Positions 24,650 through 33,655 of a DNA stretch of 64,000 nucleotides are shown here, piece after piece. Numbering within the stretch: the first letter of the stretch is position 1; every line of letters begins with the position of its first letter. The notes under the pieces are model-generated. The model saw nothing but the letters and a program-made list of their open reading frames with translations. It was not told the origin of the DNA and did not search any database. The DNA comes from Cupriavidus sp. 2SB (GTDB lineage: Bacteria; Pseudomonadota; Gammaproteobacteria; Burkholderiales; Burkholderiaceae): contig NZ_SCMX01000025.1 of NCBI RefSeq assembly GCF_005503625.1, positions 1-64,000 on the forward strand. Reading direction: 5' to 3'. A program made the translations under genes and the position numbers.

Positions 24650-25822
24650 ATGTTTCGTCCCCAACGCCGCGCACTGCTCGCCACCGCTGCCGCCCTTGCG
24701 ATGACCACGCTGCCGGCGCTCGCCGCCGACACCATCAAGATCGGCCTGATCACAGCGCTGTCCGGCCAGTCTGCACGGGCGGGCGAATCGCTGACGCGCG
24801 GTATCACCATCGCCATCGACGAGATCAACGCCCGTGGCGGCCTGCTGGGCGGCCGCAAGCTGGAACTGGTGCGCCGCGACGACGAAGGCAACCCGGCCAA
24901 GGGTGTGCTGGCTGCGCGCGAACTGATCTACAAGGAGAAGGTGGCGGTGCTGTTCGGCGGTCTCGATACGCCGGTCTCGCTGGCCATCGTGCCGATCGCC
25001 AACCAGGAGAAGGTGCCGTTCATGGGCCCGTGGGCCGCTGGCACGCCGATCACGCATAACGGCGCGAATCCGAACTTTGCCTTCCGTGTCTCGGCAGTGG
25101 ACGAAGTGGTGGACAAGGCCATGGTGCAGTACGCGCAGAAGACTTTCAGCGCCACCAAGGTCGGCCTGATCCTCGTGAACAACCCGTGGGGTGAATCGAA
25201 CGAGAAAGGCATCGTCGCCGCGATGGCCGCCAAGGGCGGCAAGCCGGTGGGCATCGAGAAATTCGAAGGCACCGATGTAGACGTGGTGCCGCAACTGGGC
25301 CGCCTGAAGGCTGCCGGTGCCGATGTGCTGCTGATGGTCGGCAACGTGGGGCCGTCGGCACAGGTCGTGAAATCGCTCGATCGCATGGGCTGGAAGGTGC
25401 CGGTGGTTTCGCACTGGGGCCCCGCAGGCGGCCGTTTCACCGAACTGGCGGGACCGAACGCGAAGAACGTTCACTTCGTGCAAACGTACAGCTTCTTCGG
25501 CGCGCAGACCCCGGTCAGCAATCGCGTGGTCACCGACCTCAAGGCCAAGTACAGCGACATCAAGGGTCCGGACGACATCACCCCGGCCGTGGGTGTGGCC
25601 AATGCGTACGACGCCACGCAACTCGCCGCGCTTGCTATCGCCAAGGCCGGCAGCACCAAGGGCGACGCGATCCGCGAAGGCTTCTACAAGATCGACCGCT
25701 ACGAAGGTCTGATCAAGACCTACGTGAAGCCGTTCTCGCCGCAACAGCATGACGCGCTGGGCGAGAACGACTACGTCTGGGCGCAGTTCATCGACAACCG
25801 GATCGTGCCGGTGAAGAAGTAA
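24650..25822 (+). CDS. Liv-type ABC transporter substrate-binding protein
   Basis: A 390-residue periplasmic binding protein with an export signal (MFRPQRRALLATAAALAMTT, cleavage after PALAA). Peripla_BP_6 landmarks are IKIGLITALSGQSARAGESL, GGRKLELVRRDDEGNPAKGV and VAVLFGGLDTPVSLA. It is the first gene of an operon with a LivH-like permease, a fused LivM-LivG-LivF protein and gamma-glutamyltransferase. A sigma-54-like promoter precedes it. The ligand is unknown; a gamma-glutamyl compound or peptide is an attractive inference from the GGT partner. Confidence 0.9.
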   Translation: MFRPQRRALLATAAALAMTTLPALAADTIKIGLITALSGQSARAGESLTRGITIAIDEINARGGLLGGRKLELVRRDDEGNPAKGVLAARELIYKEKVAVLFGGLDTPVSLAIVPIANQEKVPFMGPWAAGTPITHNGANPNFAFRVSAVDEVVDKAMVQYAQKTFSATKVGLILVNNPWGESNEKGIVAAMAAKGGKPVGIEKFEGTDVDVVPQLGRLKAAGADVLLMVGNVGPSAQVVKSLDRMGWKVPVVSHWGPAGGRFTELAGPNAKNVHFVQTYSFFGAQTPVSNRVVTDLKAKYSDIKGPDDITPAVGVANAYDATQLAALAIAKAGSTKGDAIREGFYKIDRYEGLIKTYVKPFSPQQHDALGENDYVWAQFIDNRIVPVKK

Positions 25823-25849
25823 CGCGCTAGTTGCCTACCGCTTGTCTTG

Positions 25850-25975
25850 CTCCCCTCTCCCGCGTCGCGGGAGAGGGGTTGGGGGTGAGGGCCGGAGGCT
25901 CTGCTTGCCCACCGTATCGCATATTTCACCGCTGGCCCTCTCCCCCGCCCCTCTCCCGCTTGCGGGAGAGGGGAG
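25850..25975. repeat. Paired CCCTCTCCC hairpin element
   Basis: Two inverted hairpins (CTCCCCTCTCCCGCG/CGCGGGAGAGGGG and GCCCCTCTCCCGCTTGCGGG-type) are separated by a conserved core including GGGCCGGAGGCTCTGCTTGC. It lies inside the operon between the binding-protein and permease genes. Same orientation as the copy at 48754 and opposite to that at 61061. Confidence 0.82.
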
Positions 25976-26009
25976 AACACCCCGAAAGAAGAAAGAAAAA
26001 GGACTCACC

Positions 26010-26888
26010 ATGTTATGGATATCCGCCCTGATCAGCGGGCTTGGCCTGGGCAGCATGTACGGGCTGATGGCGCTGGGATTTCACATCACCTACGCGGTAT
26101 CGGCCACGGTCAATTTCGCGCAGGGCAGCTCGATGATGCTGGGCGCCGTGCTCACCTACACGTTCGCGCAGACGCTGGGCTGGCCGATGCCGCTGGCTAT
26201 CCTGCTGGCGCTCGCGTTGTGCGCGCTCTACGGCCTTGCCGTCGAATTCCTCGCAGTGCGTCCGTTTGCAAGCCGTGGCTCCAACGCGTGGCTGATGGCA
26301 ACCGTAGCACTGGGCATCGTGCTCGATAACGTGGTGATGCTGTGGTTCGGCACGGAGCCGCGCAGCCTGCCCTCCCCGCTTGCCACGCAGTCGGTGCAAC
26401 TCGGCAGCACGGGCGTGGGCGTCTATCCGCTGCAACTCGTGATTCCGGTGGTAGGACTCGCGCTGGCCGCCGTCCTCCACTACGTGCTGCGCAAATCGCG
26501 ATGGGGCGTGGCGATGCTTGCCGTGGTGCAGAACCGCGATGCGGCGCGCCTGATGGGGATTCCCATCCGACGCACCATCGCTGGCGCATTCGCGCTCTCC
26601 ACGCTGCTGGCAGGCATTGCCGGCGTGCTGATCGCGCCGCTGTTCAATGTGCAGGCCGACATGGGCACGGTCTTCGGTCTCAAGGCGTTTGCCGTAGCGA
26701 TTCTCGGCGGACTGTCGAGCGCATGGGGCGTGATGGTGGCCGGCCTGATCTTTGGTTTGGTCGAGGCGATGATCACCGCATCGCTGGGTTCCAGCTACAC
26801 CCAGATCATCACGTTCGCGCTGGTGATCGCCATTCTGGCCCTGCGGCCCGATGGTCTGTTCGGACGCGCGGAGGTGCGCAAGGTATGA
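26010..26888 (+). CDS. Liv-type ABC transporter permease (LivH-like)
   Basis: A 292-residue permease with about eight membrane segments. Motifs are LGSMYGLMALGFHITYAVSA, TVNFAQGSSMMLGAV and the coupling region LKAFAVAILGGLSSAWGVMV. The ATG at 26010 has AAGGAC-type spacing upstream and begins right after the hairpin element; longer frames pass through that element. Its stop overlaps the start of the fused permease-ATPase gene by 4 nt. Confidence 0.9.
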   Translation: MLWISALISGLGLGSMYGLMALGFHITYAVSATVNFAQGSSMMLGAVLTYTFAQTLGWPMPLAILLALALCALYGLAVEFLAVRPFASRGSNAWLMATVALGIVLDNVVMLWFGTEPRSLPSPLATQSVQLGSTGVGVYPLQLVIPVVGLALAAVLHYVLRKSRWGVAMLAVVQNRDAARLMGIPIRRTIAGAFALSTLLAGIAGVLIAPLFNVQADMGTVFGLKAFAVAILGGLSSAWGVMVAGLIFGLVEAMITASLGSSYTQIITFALVIAILALRPDGLFGRAEVRKV

Positions 26889-29473
26889 GCAAGACAATGA
26901 CTTCCCCGGTGCCAACCGCACCCGCTACCCAGGCACCGCGTGCCGCTGCCCCCGTGCTTGGTCTGGGCACGCCGCTGCAGATCTCGGCAATGATCGCCGT
27001 GCTGGTGGCATCGGCCGCACTCACGCTAACGCTCAACGGCTACTTTGTGTTCGTGATTGCTGGCGTTGCAATGCTGGCGATCTGCGGCGTCGGACTGAAT
27101 CTGCTGCTCGGCCTGACCGGGCAGGTATCGTTCGGCCATGTCGGTTTCTATGCCATCGGCGCCTATACGGTGGCGATCCTGACCGGACAGGCCGGCTGGA
27201 GTTTCTGGGCCGCATGGCCGGTGGGCATGCTGATCGCCGCCGCACTCGGCGCATTGCTGGCGCTGCCTGCGCTACGTGTCAAGGGGCCGGGTCTGGCGAT
27301 GGTGACCATCGCCTTCGGCTTTATCGTCGAACACGGTGCGGTGGAATGGCGTGCCCTGACCGGCGGCCAGAATGGCCTGATGGGTATCGCGCAGCCTTCG
27401 CTGCCTGGTGTCGAAGGTGGCGAGCGCGCGCTGGCGCTGATCGCCATCGCCGTGCTCGGTGTGGCGCTGGCGGCTTACGCTCGCATTTCGCGCGGTAGCT
27501 GGGGTGCCGCGATGCGTGCAGTACGCGACAGCGAAGCCGCCGCTGCATCGATCGGCGTGAATCCACTGGTGGTCAAGACCGTAGGCTTCGCATTCTCGGC
27601 AGCACTGGCCGGTCTGGCAGGTGGACTCTTCGCGCCGCTGCAGGGCATGGTCACGCCGGGCATGTTCTCGTTCCTGCAGTCGATCCTGTTCGTGCTCGTG
27701 GTGATGATTGGTGGCGCGGGCACGGTGGCTGGCCCGGTGGCAGGCGCGATCATCGTCGGCCTGTTGCCCGAGATCCTGTCGAGCCTGGAAAACCTGCGCC
27801 TGCTGTGCTTCGGCGTACTGCTGCTGGTGGTGTTGTGGGTTGCACCGACCGGTCTCGTTGGTGTCGCAACATCCGCGTTCCGCCGCCTGCATCCCAAGGC
27901 CGCAGCCCAGCACGACGCCGTGACCGGTGCCACGCTGCCCGCGCGCGCACCAGAGGCGCGGCGAGGACTTTCCGCGCTCGGTCTGTCGATGGTGTTCGGC
28001 GGCGTGCGTGCCGTGGACAACCTTTCGTTCGATCTTCCTCCTGGACAGGTGACGAGCCTGATCGGCCCCAACGGTGCGGGCAAGTCCACCGTCCTGAACA
28101 TGCTGTCGGGCTACTACCGTCCGCGCGCGGGGGGTCGCAAGCTCGGCAGCGACACCCTGCCCGCTCGTGGCGCGTGCCACAGCGCGCGGCAAGGCATCTC
28201 TCGCACCTACCAGACTACGCAACTGTTCGCGGGCATGAGTGCGCTGGATAACGTGGCGATTGCGCTGTCGCGCGGCAAGCTCGGGACGTTCCTCGGCATT
28301 GCCGGTTTCACCGCACCGTCCGTACGCGACGAAGCCCGCGCACTGCTGGCCGCCTGCGGCTACATGGGCAACCCCGACACGAGCGCAGCGGACCTCGCGC
28401 ACGTGGATCGCCGACTCGTGGAAATCGCACGCGCACTGGCAACGCGGCCTGCTGTATTGCTGCTCGACGAACCGGCTGCCGGCCTCTCGCGCGAAGACAA
28501 GGCCACGCTCGGCCGTCTGCTGCGCAAGATTGCGGACAGCGGCGTGGCCGTGGGTCTGGTCGAACACGATATGTCGCTGGTCATGGACGTGTCGGACAGC
28601 ATCGTCGTGATCGACGCAGGCCAGCATCTGGCTGCGGGCACGCCCGATGCCGTGCGCGAGGACCCCGCCGTGCGCCGCGCGTATCTCGGCGATGCGGCAG
28701 CGGTACCTACGCGTCATCGTGCGGCATCGAAGAACGCTGCGCAGTTGCCCGAAGTCATCGGCGTCAGCCGCCTGCGTGCCGGCTATGGCGCGGCCCCCGT
28801 GCTGCACGATGTGGATCTGCAGGTGCGCGAGGGCGAGATGGTGGCGCTCCTCGGCGCCAATGGTGCAGGCAAATCCACGTTGATGCGTGCGATGGCCGGC
28901 CTGCATCGCCCTGTGCAAGGCGGCATCACATTCGACGGCACCGACCTGGCCCGACTCGATGCCGCACGCATCGTCGAAATGGGTGTGGTGCTGGTGCCCG
29001 AAGGCCGGCAGGTCTTCCCTGAACTGTCAGTGCTCGACAACCTGAAACTCGGCGCCTTCCCCTCGGGCCGCATCGCGCGCTCAGAGATGCTGCAGCGGGT
29101 TGAATTGATGTTCACGCGCTTCCCGCGCCTGCGCGAGCGGCAGCATCAACGCGCCGGGCTGCTGTCCGGCGGGGAGCAGCAGATGCTGGCCGTGGCACGT
29201 GGTCTGATGTCGAAGCCGACCGTGGTGCTGCTCGACGAGCCATCGCTGGGCCTCGCGCCGAAGGTTATCGACGAACTGTTCGCCTCGCTCGACAAGCTGC
29301 GCGAAGCCTCGATCACGATTCTGCTGGTAGACCAGATGGCGGCACTTGCGCTGTCTCTGGCAGACCGCGCCTACGTGCTCGAAGAAGGCCGCGTGGTGGC
29401 GAGCGGCGATGCGCAGACGCTGGCGCGCGATCCCGCACTGGTGCAGGCTTACCTCGGCGGACAACACGCATGA
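26885..29473 (+). CDS. Fused LivM permease-LivG ATPase-LivF ATPase
   Basis: A single 862-residue protein carrying three ABC transporter parts. Residues about 30-330 are a LivM-like permease (LLLGLTGQVSFGHVGFYAIG; coupling loop GSWGAAMRAVRDSEAAAASI). Residues about 360-610 are a LivG-like ATPase with Walker A GPNGAGKST at 394-402, Walker B LLLDEPAAG and VEHDMS, but its signature region reads LAHVDRRLVEIA (504-515). Residues about 625-862 are a LivF-like ATPase with Walker A GANGAGKST at 657-665, signature LSGGEQQMLAVAR and LLDEPSLGLAP. The order matches the usual gene order livM-livG-livF, so the fusion likely arose by loss of stop codons. No stop or frameshift was seen across the junctions. 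Confidence 0.93.
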   Translation: MSKTMTSPVPTAPATQAPRAAAPVLGLGTPLQISAMIAVLVASAALTLTLNGYFVFVIAGVAMLAICGVGLNLLLGLTGQVSFGHVGFYAIGAYTVAILTGQAGWSFWAAWPVGMLIAAALGALLALPALRVKGPGLAMVTIAFGFIVEHGAVEWRALTGGQNGLMGIAQPSLPGVEGGERALALIAIAVLGVALAAYARISRGSWGAAMRAVRDSEAAAASIGVNPLVVKTVGFAFSAALAGLAGGLFAPLQGMVTPGMFSFLQSILFVLVVMIGGAGTVAGPVAGAIIVGLLPEILSSLENLRLLCFGVLLLVVLWVAPTGLVGVATSAFRRLHPKAAAQHDAVTGATLPARAPEARRGLSALGLSMVFGGVRAVDNLSFDLPPGQVTSLIGPNGAGKSTVLNMLSGYYRPRAGGRKLGSDTLPARGACHSARQGISRTYQTTQLFAGMSALDNVAIALSRGKLGTFLGIAGFTAPSVRDEARALLAACGYMGNPDTSAADLAHVDRRLVEIARALATRPAVLLLDEPAAGLSREDKATLGRLLRKIADSGVAVGLVEHDMSLVMDVSDSIVVIDAGQHLAAGTPDAVREDPAVRRAYLGDAAAVPTRHRAASKNAAQLPEVIGVSRLRAGYGAAPVLHDVDLQVREGEMVALLGANGAGKSTLMRAMAGLHRPVQGGITFDGTDLARLDAARIVEMGVVLVPEGRQVFPELSVLDNLKLGAFPSGRIARSEMLQRVELMFTRFPRLRERQHQRAGLLSGGEQQMLAVARGLMSKPTVVLLDEPSLGLAPKVIDELFASLDKLREASITILLVDQMAALALSLADRAYVLEEGRVVASGDAQTLARDPALVQAYLGGQHA

Positions 29474-31050
29474 GCCGGCTCGCCACTTCCCGCGCGGGCA
29501 TGGTCACCAGCCCGCATGCACTGGCCAGCGAGGCGGGGCTGGAAGTCCTGCACGCGGGTGGCAATGCCATCGAGGCCGTCATCGCCATCGGCGCAACGCT
29601 GGCCGTGACTTACCCGCACTTCACGGGATTGGGCGGCGATGCGTTCTTCATCGTCAGCGATGGCGCGGGCAACGTGCGCACGTTGTCCGGCATAGGGCAG
29701 GCCGCCGGCACGCTGCCGGACTACGGCGATGCGATTCCCACGCGCGGCGCCGCGTCCGCCCTCACCACCGCTGCCACGGTCGATACCTGGGACCGCGCGT
29801 TCGCCATCAGCCGCGGCCAGTGGGGCGGCACCCAGAATTGGAGCAGTTTGTTCCAGCGCGCCATCACGCTGGCGCATGAAGGATTCGAGGTCACGCCGTC
29901 GCAGCGCTTCTGGCAAGCCTTCCGCAAGGACGAAGTTGGTAGCTGGCCCGGCTTCTCGAGCACGTTCATGCCCGATGGCAGGCTGCCCGAAGCCGGCGAT
30001 TGGCTGCGCCAACCCGCACTGGCCCGCAGTCTGGAGCGCATTGCCACGCATGGCGCGCGCGAATTCTACGAAGGCGAACTGGCCGAGCGTATCGTCGCTG
30101 GTCTGCGCGAAGCGGGTTCTCCGTTGTCGATGCAGGATCTGGCCCGCACTGCCGCGCGCGATGAAGCGCCGCTGCGCGTGCCATATCGCGGCGGCGAGCT
30201 ACTGAGCCTGCCGCCGCCCACGCAAGGTGTGACCACGCTGCAGATCATGGGCATCCTGGAGCGGTTCGACATCGGGAGCCTGGAGGAAGGCAGCGCGGAC
30301 TACTACCACGTGCTCGTGGAGGCCGTGAAACAGGCGTTCATCGAACGCAACCGCTACGTGGCGGACCCCGAGTTCCATGCCGTGCCGACGGACGAGATGC
30401 TGTCGCCGACGCGCCTTTCCGCACTGGCCGCGCATATCGATATGACGCACGCATTGCCGTGGCCACACGTCTACCAGCATGGCGACACCGTGTATCTGGC
30501 GGCAGTGGATAGCGAAGGCCGCTGCGCGAGCGTGCTGCAGACCGTGTATTTCGACTGGGGCAGCGGCGTGGTGGCAGGCGATACCGGCATCCTGTGGCAC
30601 AACCGGGGCGCAGCGTTCAACACGGACCCACGGCATCCCAATTGCATCGCAGCAGGAAAGCGTCCGTTTCATACGTTGAACCCGGGCATGTACCTGCGCG
30701 GCGGCAAGCCGCGATTGCTCTATGGCACACAGGGTGCGGATGGTCAGCCGCAGACGCTTGCGGCGGTGCTGACCCGAATGATCGACCACGGCATGGACCC
30801 GCTCACCGCGCTGTCGCGGCCACGTTTTCTGCTCGGCCGCACATTCTCCGATACGCGCGACAGCCTCAAGATCGAGGCCGATGCCGGCGACGATGTGATC
30901 GCTGCGCTGGCCGCGCGCGGGCACGAGGTCAGCGTCATCCCCGCGCAAAGCCCGCTGGCAGGCCATCCCGGTGCCATCGCGTTGTACGACGACGGACACC
31001 GTGCAGGCGCCCACGACCCGCGCAGCGACGGCATCGCCATGAGCGCGTGA
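29470..31050 (+). CDS. ggt: Gamma-glutamyltransferase
   Basis: A 526-residue N-terminal nucleophile hydrolase that transfers or hydrolyses gamma-glutamyl groups and self-cleaves into two subunits. The nucleophile is Thr340 in GDTVYLAAVD; the common second Thr of TTH is Val here. Other landmarks are ASEAGLEVLHAGGNAIEAVI, PHFTGLGGDAFFIV, the substrate-binding FNTDPRHPN and PFHTLNPGM, and YGTQGADGQPQTL. No signal peptide is seen, so it is probably cytosolic, unlike the classical periplasmic enzyme. Its ATG overlaps the stop of the fused transporter gene by 4 nt, tying it tightly to import of its substrate. Confidence 0.9.
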   Translation: MSRLATSRAGMVTSPHALASEAGLEVLHAGGNAIEAVIAIGATLAVTYPHFTGLGGDAFFIVSDGAGNVRTLSGIGQAAGTLPDYGDAIPTRGAASALTTAATVDTWDRAFAISRGQWGGTQNWSSLFQRAITLAHEGFEVTPSQRFWQAFRKDEVGSWPGFSSTFMPDGRLPEAGDWLRQPALARSLERIATHGAREFYEGELAERIVAGLREAGSPLSMQDLARTAARDEAPLRVPYRGGELLSLPPPTQGVTTLQIMGILERFDIGSLEEGSADYYHVLVEAVKQAFIERNRYVADPEFHAVPTDEMLSPTRLSALAAHIDMTHALPWPHVYQHGDTVYLAAVDSEGRCASVLQTVYFDWGSGVVAGDTGILWHNRGAAFNTDPRHPNCIAAGKRPFHTLNPGMYLRGGKPRLLYGTQGADGQPQTLAAVLTRMIDHGMDPLTALSRPRFLLGRTFSDTRDSLKIEADAGDDVIAALAARGHEVSVIPAQSPLAGHPGAIALYDDGHRAGAHDPRSDGIAMSA

Positions 31051-31086
31051 GGGGCTTGCATCATCAGATGACAATCCTGTTGCATC

Positions 31087-31112
31087 ATGCAGGCAAGGCG
31101 AAGCCTGCATGA
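31087..31112 (+). terminator. Hairpin downstream of ggt
   Basis: CATGCAGGC and GCCTGCATG form a perfect 9-bp stem with an 8-nt loop, 36 bp after the ggt stop. No T-run follows, so it is either a weak terminator or a 3'-end protecting hairpin. The remaining DNA to 31362 contains no recognisable gene. Confidence 0.4.
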
Positions 31113-31362
31113 CGAGGGGATGACAACCCTGCGTTGTGTAGCGGTTTTGTATCGGTCCGGAACCGATGCCGGGGCGCCCCGTCCAATGCAATGACTGTCG
31201 ACTGCGGATCACGATGCAATGCAGCGTGCAAGCTGCAGCGCGATAGTCCAGAATCTCGACGGAGAGGCGCCCCCCAGCATCGGCACATCGCCGATGAAGT
31301 ACCGCTGAGAAGCGCGTCCCTATGTCCCCAGCAACCGCTCCCCTCTCGCCAAGGAGAACACC

Positions 31363-31584
31363 GTGCTGAGCCCACATGAACTTGCCACGCTGATGCTGAT
31401 CGGCAATGGCCCCCAAACGCGTAACGACACCACTGCCGCATCGCGTGAAATCGATCCCGTCGATCTCGACGCCCTGATCAACCACGAACTGGTGGTCCTG
31501 CAATCCGAACAGGGCAAACGCCCTTGCCCGCAGATCACCGCGCACGGCCGCTCGATGCTGGCCGCCGTGGGTCGAATGGGCTGA
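31363..31584 (+). CDS. Small hypothetical protein
   Basis: A 73-residue protein starting at GTG with AAGGAG ideally spaced upstream. It begins MLSPHELATLMLIGNGPQTR and ends in ITAHGRSMLAAVGRMG. The helix-turn-helix-like arrangement (DLDALINHELVVLQSEQGKR, then ITAHGRSML) resembles the winged part of small regulators, but no family was recognised. It stands alone between ggt and an MFS transporter gene. Coding is supported by the ribosome binding site and composition. Confidence 0.65.
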   Translation: MLSPHELATLMLIGNGPQTRNDTTAASREIDPVDLDALINHELVVLQSEQGKRPCPQITAHGRSMLAAVGRMG

Positions 31585-31681
31585 CGGCGTATCAGTGGTT
31601 CACCGACAGGCAAGTGCCCTGCCTGTGCTTATCATCCCGTGAATACGGCGCTGCGTATCGCCCAGCGCCGCATTCACACTC

Positions 31682-33127
31682 ATGACACAACCCTCCTCCA
31701 CCGGCTGGCAATCGGACATTCCCGCACGGCTTGACCGTCTGCCGTGGTCGGCATGGCACTGGCGTGTAGCCATTGCGCTCGGCGTTGCGTGGGTGCTCGA
31801 CGGTCTGGAAGTCACGTTGGTCGGTTCGGTGGGCGCCGTGCTGGAACGGCCCGACACGCTGGCGCTCGATGCCACGCAGGTGGGCTGGAGCGGCTCGCTC
31901 TACATCCTCGGGGCTGTGTTCGGCGCACTGGTCTTCGGGCGGATGGCCGACCGGCTCGGCCGCAAGAAGCTGTTCCTCGCCACGCTGGCGGTCTACATGG
32001 CTGCCACGCTCGCCACCGCCTTCTCGCCCAACTTCGCGTTCTTCGCGGTGTGCCGATTTGTCACAGGCCTGGGCATCGGTGGCGAATACGCAGCCATCAA
32101 CTCGGCCATCGACGAACTGATCCCCGCCCGCGTGCGCGGCCGTGTGAACCTGGCGATCAATGGCAGTTTCTGGCTCGGTGCCGCATTGGGGGCCGGACTC
32201 AGCCTGGTGCTGCTCGATCCTCGTGTATTCGGCCCGGTCTGGGGCTGGCGTGTCTGTTTCGGCCTGGGCGCCCTGCTGGCCGTGGCCATCGTGCTGATCC
32301 GCCGGCATATTCCGGAAAGCCCCCGCTGGCTGACCACCCATGGCCGGCATGCGGAAGCCGGCCGGATCATCGACGCCATTGAAGCCGAGGTATCGCGCCA
32401 GCATGGCCCGCTGCCCGCCGTGGACCCGCGCGCGGTGGTGGCCTACGCCGGCAAACCCATCCCCGCGCTGTGCGATATCGTGCGCCTGCTGGTCCACCGC
32501 TACCGTTCGCGCAGCGTTGTGGTGCTGGCGCTGATGGTGGCACAGGCATTCTTCTACAACGCCATCTTCTTCACCTACGCGCTGGTGCTGACGCGCTTCT
32601 ATGCCGTGCCGGACGAGCGCGTGGCGCTCTACATCTTCCCGTTCGCGCTCGGCAACGCGCTGGGTCCGTTCCTGCTAGGACCATTGTTCGATCGCATCGG
32701 GCGTCGCAAGATGATTGCCGTGACCTATGTGCTTTCCGGGATCGGACTTGCGGCCACGGGCTGGGCCTTTGTGGAAGGCGTGCTCGACGCGCGCTCGCAG
32801 GCGCTGTGCTGGTCCGCCGTGTTCTTCCTTGCGTCAGCCGCCGCCAGCTCGGCGTACCTGACCGCCAGCGAGGTCTTCCCGCTGGAAATGCGCGCGCTGG
32901 CCATCTCCGTGTTCTACGCCGTGGGCACGGGCACCGGTGGTTTCATCGCGCCAGTGCTGTTCGGCATGCTGATCGAGACCGGCAGCCGCGGCGCGGTAGC
33001 TATCGGCTACGGCATCGGCGCCACCCTGGTGATCGTGGCGGGGCTGCTGGCGCTGCGATTCGGCGTGGACGCGGAACGACGGCCGTTGGAGGACATTGCG
33101 CCGCCGCTGGGCGCCGAGAGGGACTGA
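31682..33127 (+). CDS. MFS transporter
   Basis: A 481-residue major facilitator with about 12 membrane helices. The loop 2-3 motif is GRMADRLGRKKLF and its repeat in the second half is GPLFDRIGRRKMI; the helix 4-5 region GLGIGGEYAAINSAIDELIP and ESPRWL are typical of the sugar porter/aromatic acid (metabolite:H+ symporter) branch. The central cytosolic loop is about 60 residues. It stands alone; no catabolic genes flank it, so the substrate cannot be deduced. Confidence 0.9.
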   Translation: MTQPSSTGWQSDIPARLDRLPWSAWHWRVAIALGVAWVLDGLEVTLVGSVGAVLERPDTLALDATQVGWSGSLYILGAVFGALVFGRMADRLGRKKLFLATLAVYMAATLATAFSPNFAFFAVCRFVTGLGIGGEYAAINSAIDELIPARVRGRVNLAINGSFWLGAALGAGLSLVLLDPRVFGPVWGWRVCFGLGALLAVAIVLIRRHIPESPRWLTTHGRHAEAGRIIDAIEAEVSRQHGPLPAVDPRAVVAYAGKPIPALCDIVRLLVHRYRSRSVVVLALMVAQAFFYNAIFFTYALVLTRFYAVPDERVALYIFPFALGNALGPFLLGPLFDRIGRRKMIAVTYVLSGIGLAATGWAFVEGVLDARSQALCWSAVFFLASAAASSAYLTASEVFPLEMRALAISVFYAVGTGTGGFIAPVLFGMLIETGSRGAVAIGYGIGATLVIVAGLLALRFGVDAERRPLEDIAPPLGAERD

Positions 33128-33277
33128 CCGGCCCTTTGGTTGACCCTTTGATTGGACGCAAACGGCTGGCCGCCACTTTGAGAACCGTCCCATATCGATT
33201 CGTCGGCCCTCCCCCGAGAATGGTTGCACCGGGCGCCAATGCGCTGCCGGGCCAACAACCAACCGAGGGGCACAACC

Positions 33278-33655
33278 ATGAATGCAGCAACCCTGGCAGC
33301 CGACACCACGGCTTCCACATCAGCTTCCACATCGGCTCCCACATCCGCTGACGCTAGCGTAGCAGCCGACCATCATTTCTCGATCCACCATCTCGAAGGC
33401 TGCCTGGGCCGGGTGCGGACGCCGACCGAGGCAGAGATTGGCGCGGCTGTTGCGGATCTTGAAACGCTCGATACCCGTGCCGATGCCGACTTCAACCGGA
33501 CGCTGCCGCCGCTTCGGCCGGGCCAGCGGTGTTCCGTGGTGCAGCTCGAAGGCTGTCTGGGCCATCTGGCTTCATGTTCCGCGCCAACGCTGGAAGAACT
33601 GGACGCAGTCATTGCCGACGCAGCCAGCGAGCGCTACCTGAGGAGCTTCGCATGA
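33278..33655 (+). CDS. Unusual upstream partner of VapC, candidate antitoxin
   Basis: A 125-residue protein whose stop overlaps the vapC start by 4 nt, the usual toxin-antitoxin layout. It is not a recognisable AbrB, RHH or Phd antitoxin. Residues 1-30 are Ala/Ser/Thr-rich, encoded partly by a 12-nt tandem repeat. The rest holds two copies of a motif: HHLEGCLGRVRTPTEAEIGA and VQLEGCLGHLASCSAPTLEE, each ending in an acidic helix (AAVADLE, AVIADAA). Ten bases before the ATG is GAGGGG. It may neutralise VapC by a new fold or be only an operon neighbour; unproven. Confidence 0.7.
   Translation: MNAATLAADTTASTSASTSAPTSADASVAADHHFSIHHLEGCLGRVRTPTEAEIGAAVADLETLDTRADADFNRTLPPLRPGQRCSVVQLEGCLGHLASCSAPTLEELDAVIADAASERYLRSFA
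33311..33346 (+). repeat. 12-nt tandem repeat inside candidate antitoxin gene
   Basis: Three consecutive 12-nt units, GCTTCCACATCA, GCTTCCACATCG and GCTCCCACATCC, encode the Ala-Ser-Thr-Ser type low-complexity segment of the preceding protein. Copy number may vary between strains by slippage. Confidence 0.7.

Noticed and set aside
31341..31356. Further copy of the CCCTCTCCC repeat
   Set aside because: Only CTCCCCTCTCGCC matches; there is no inverted partner arm.
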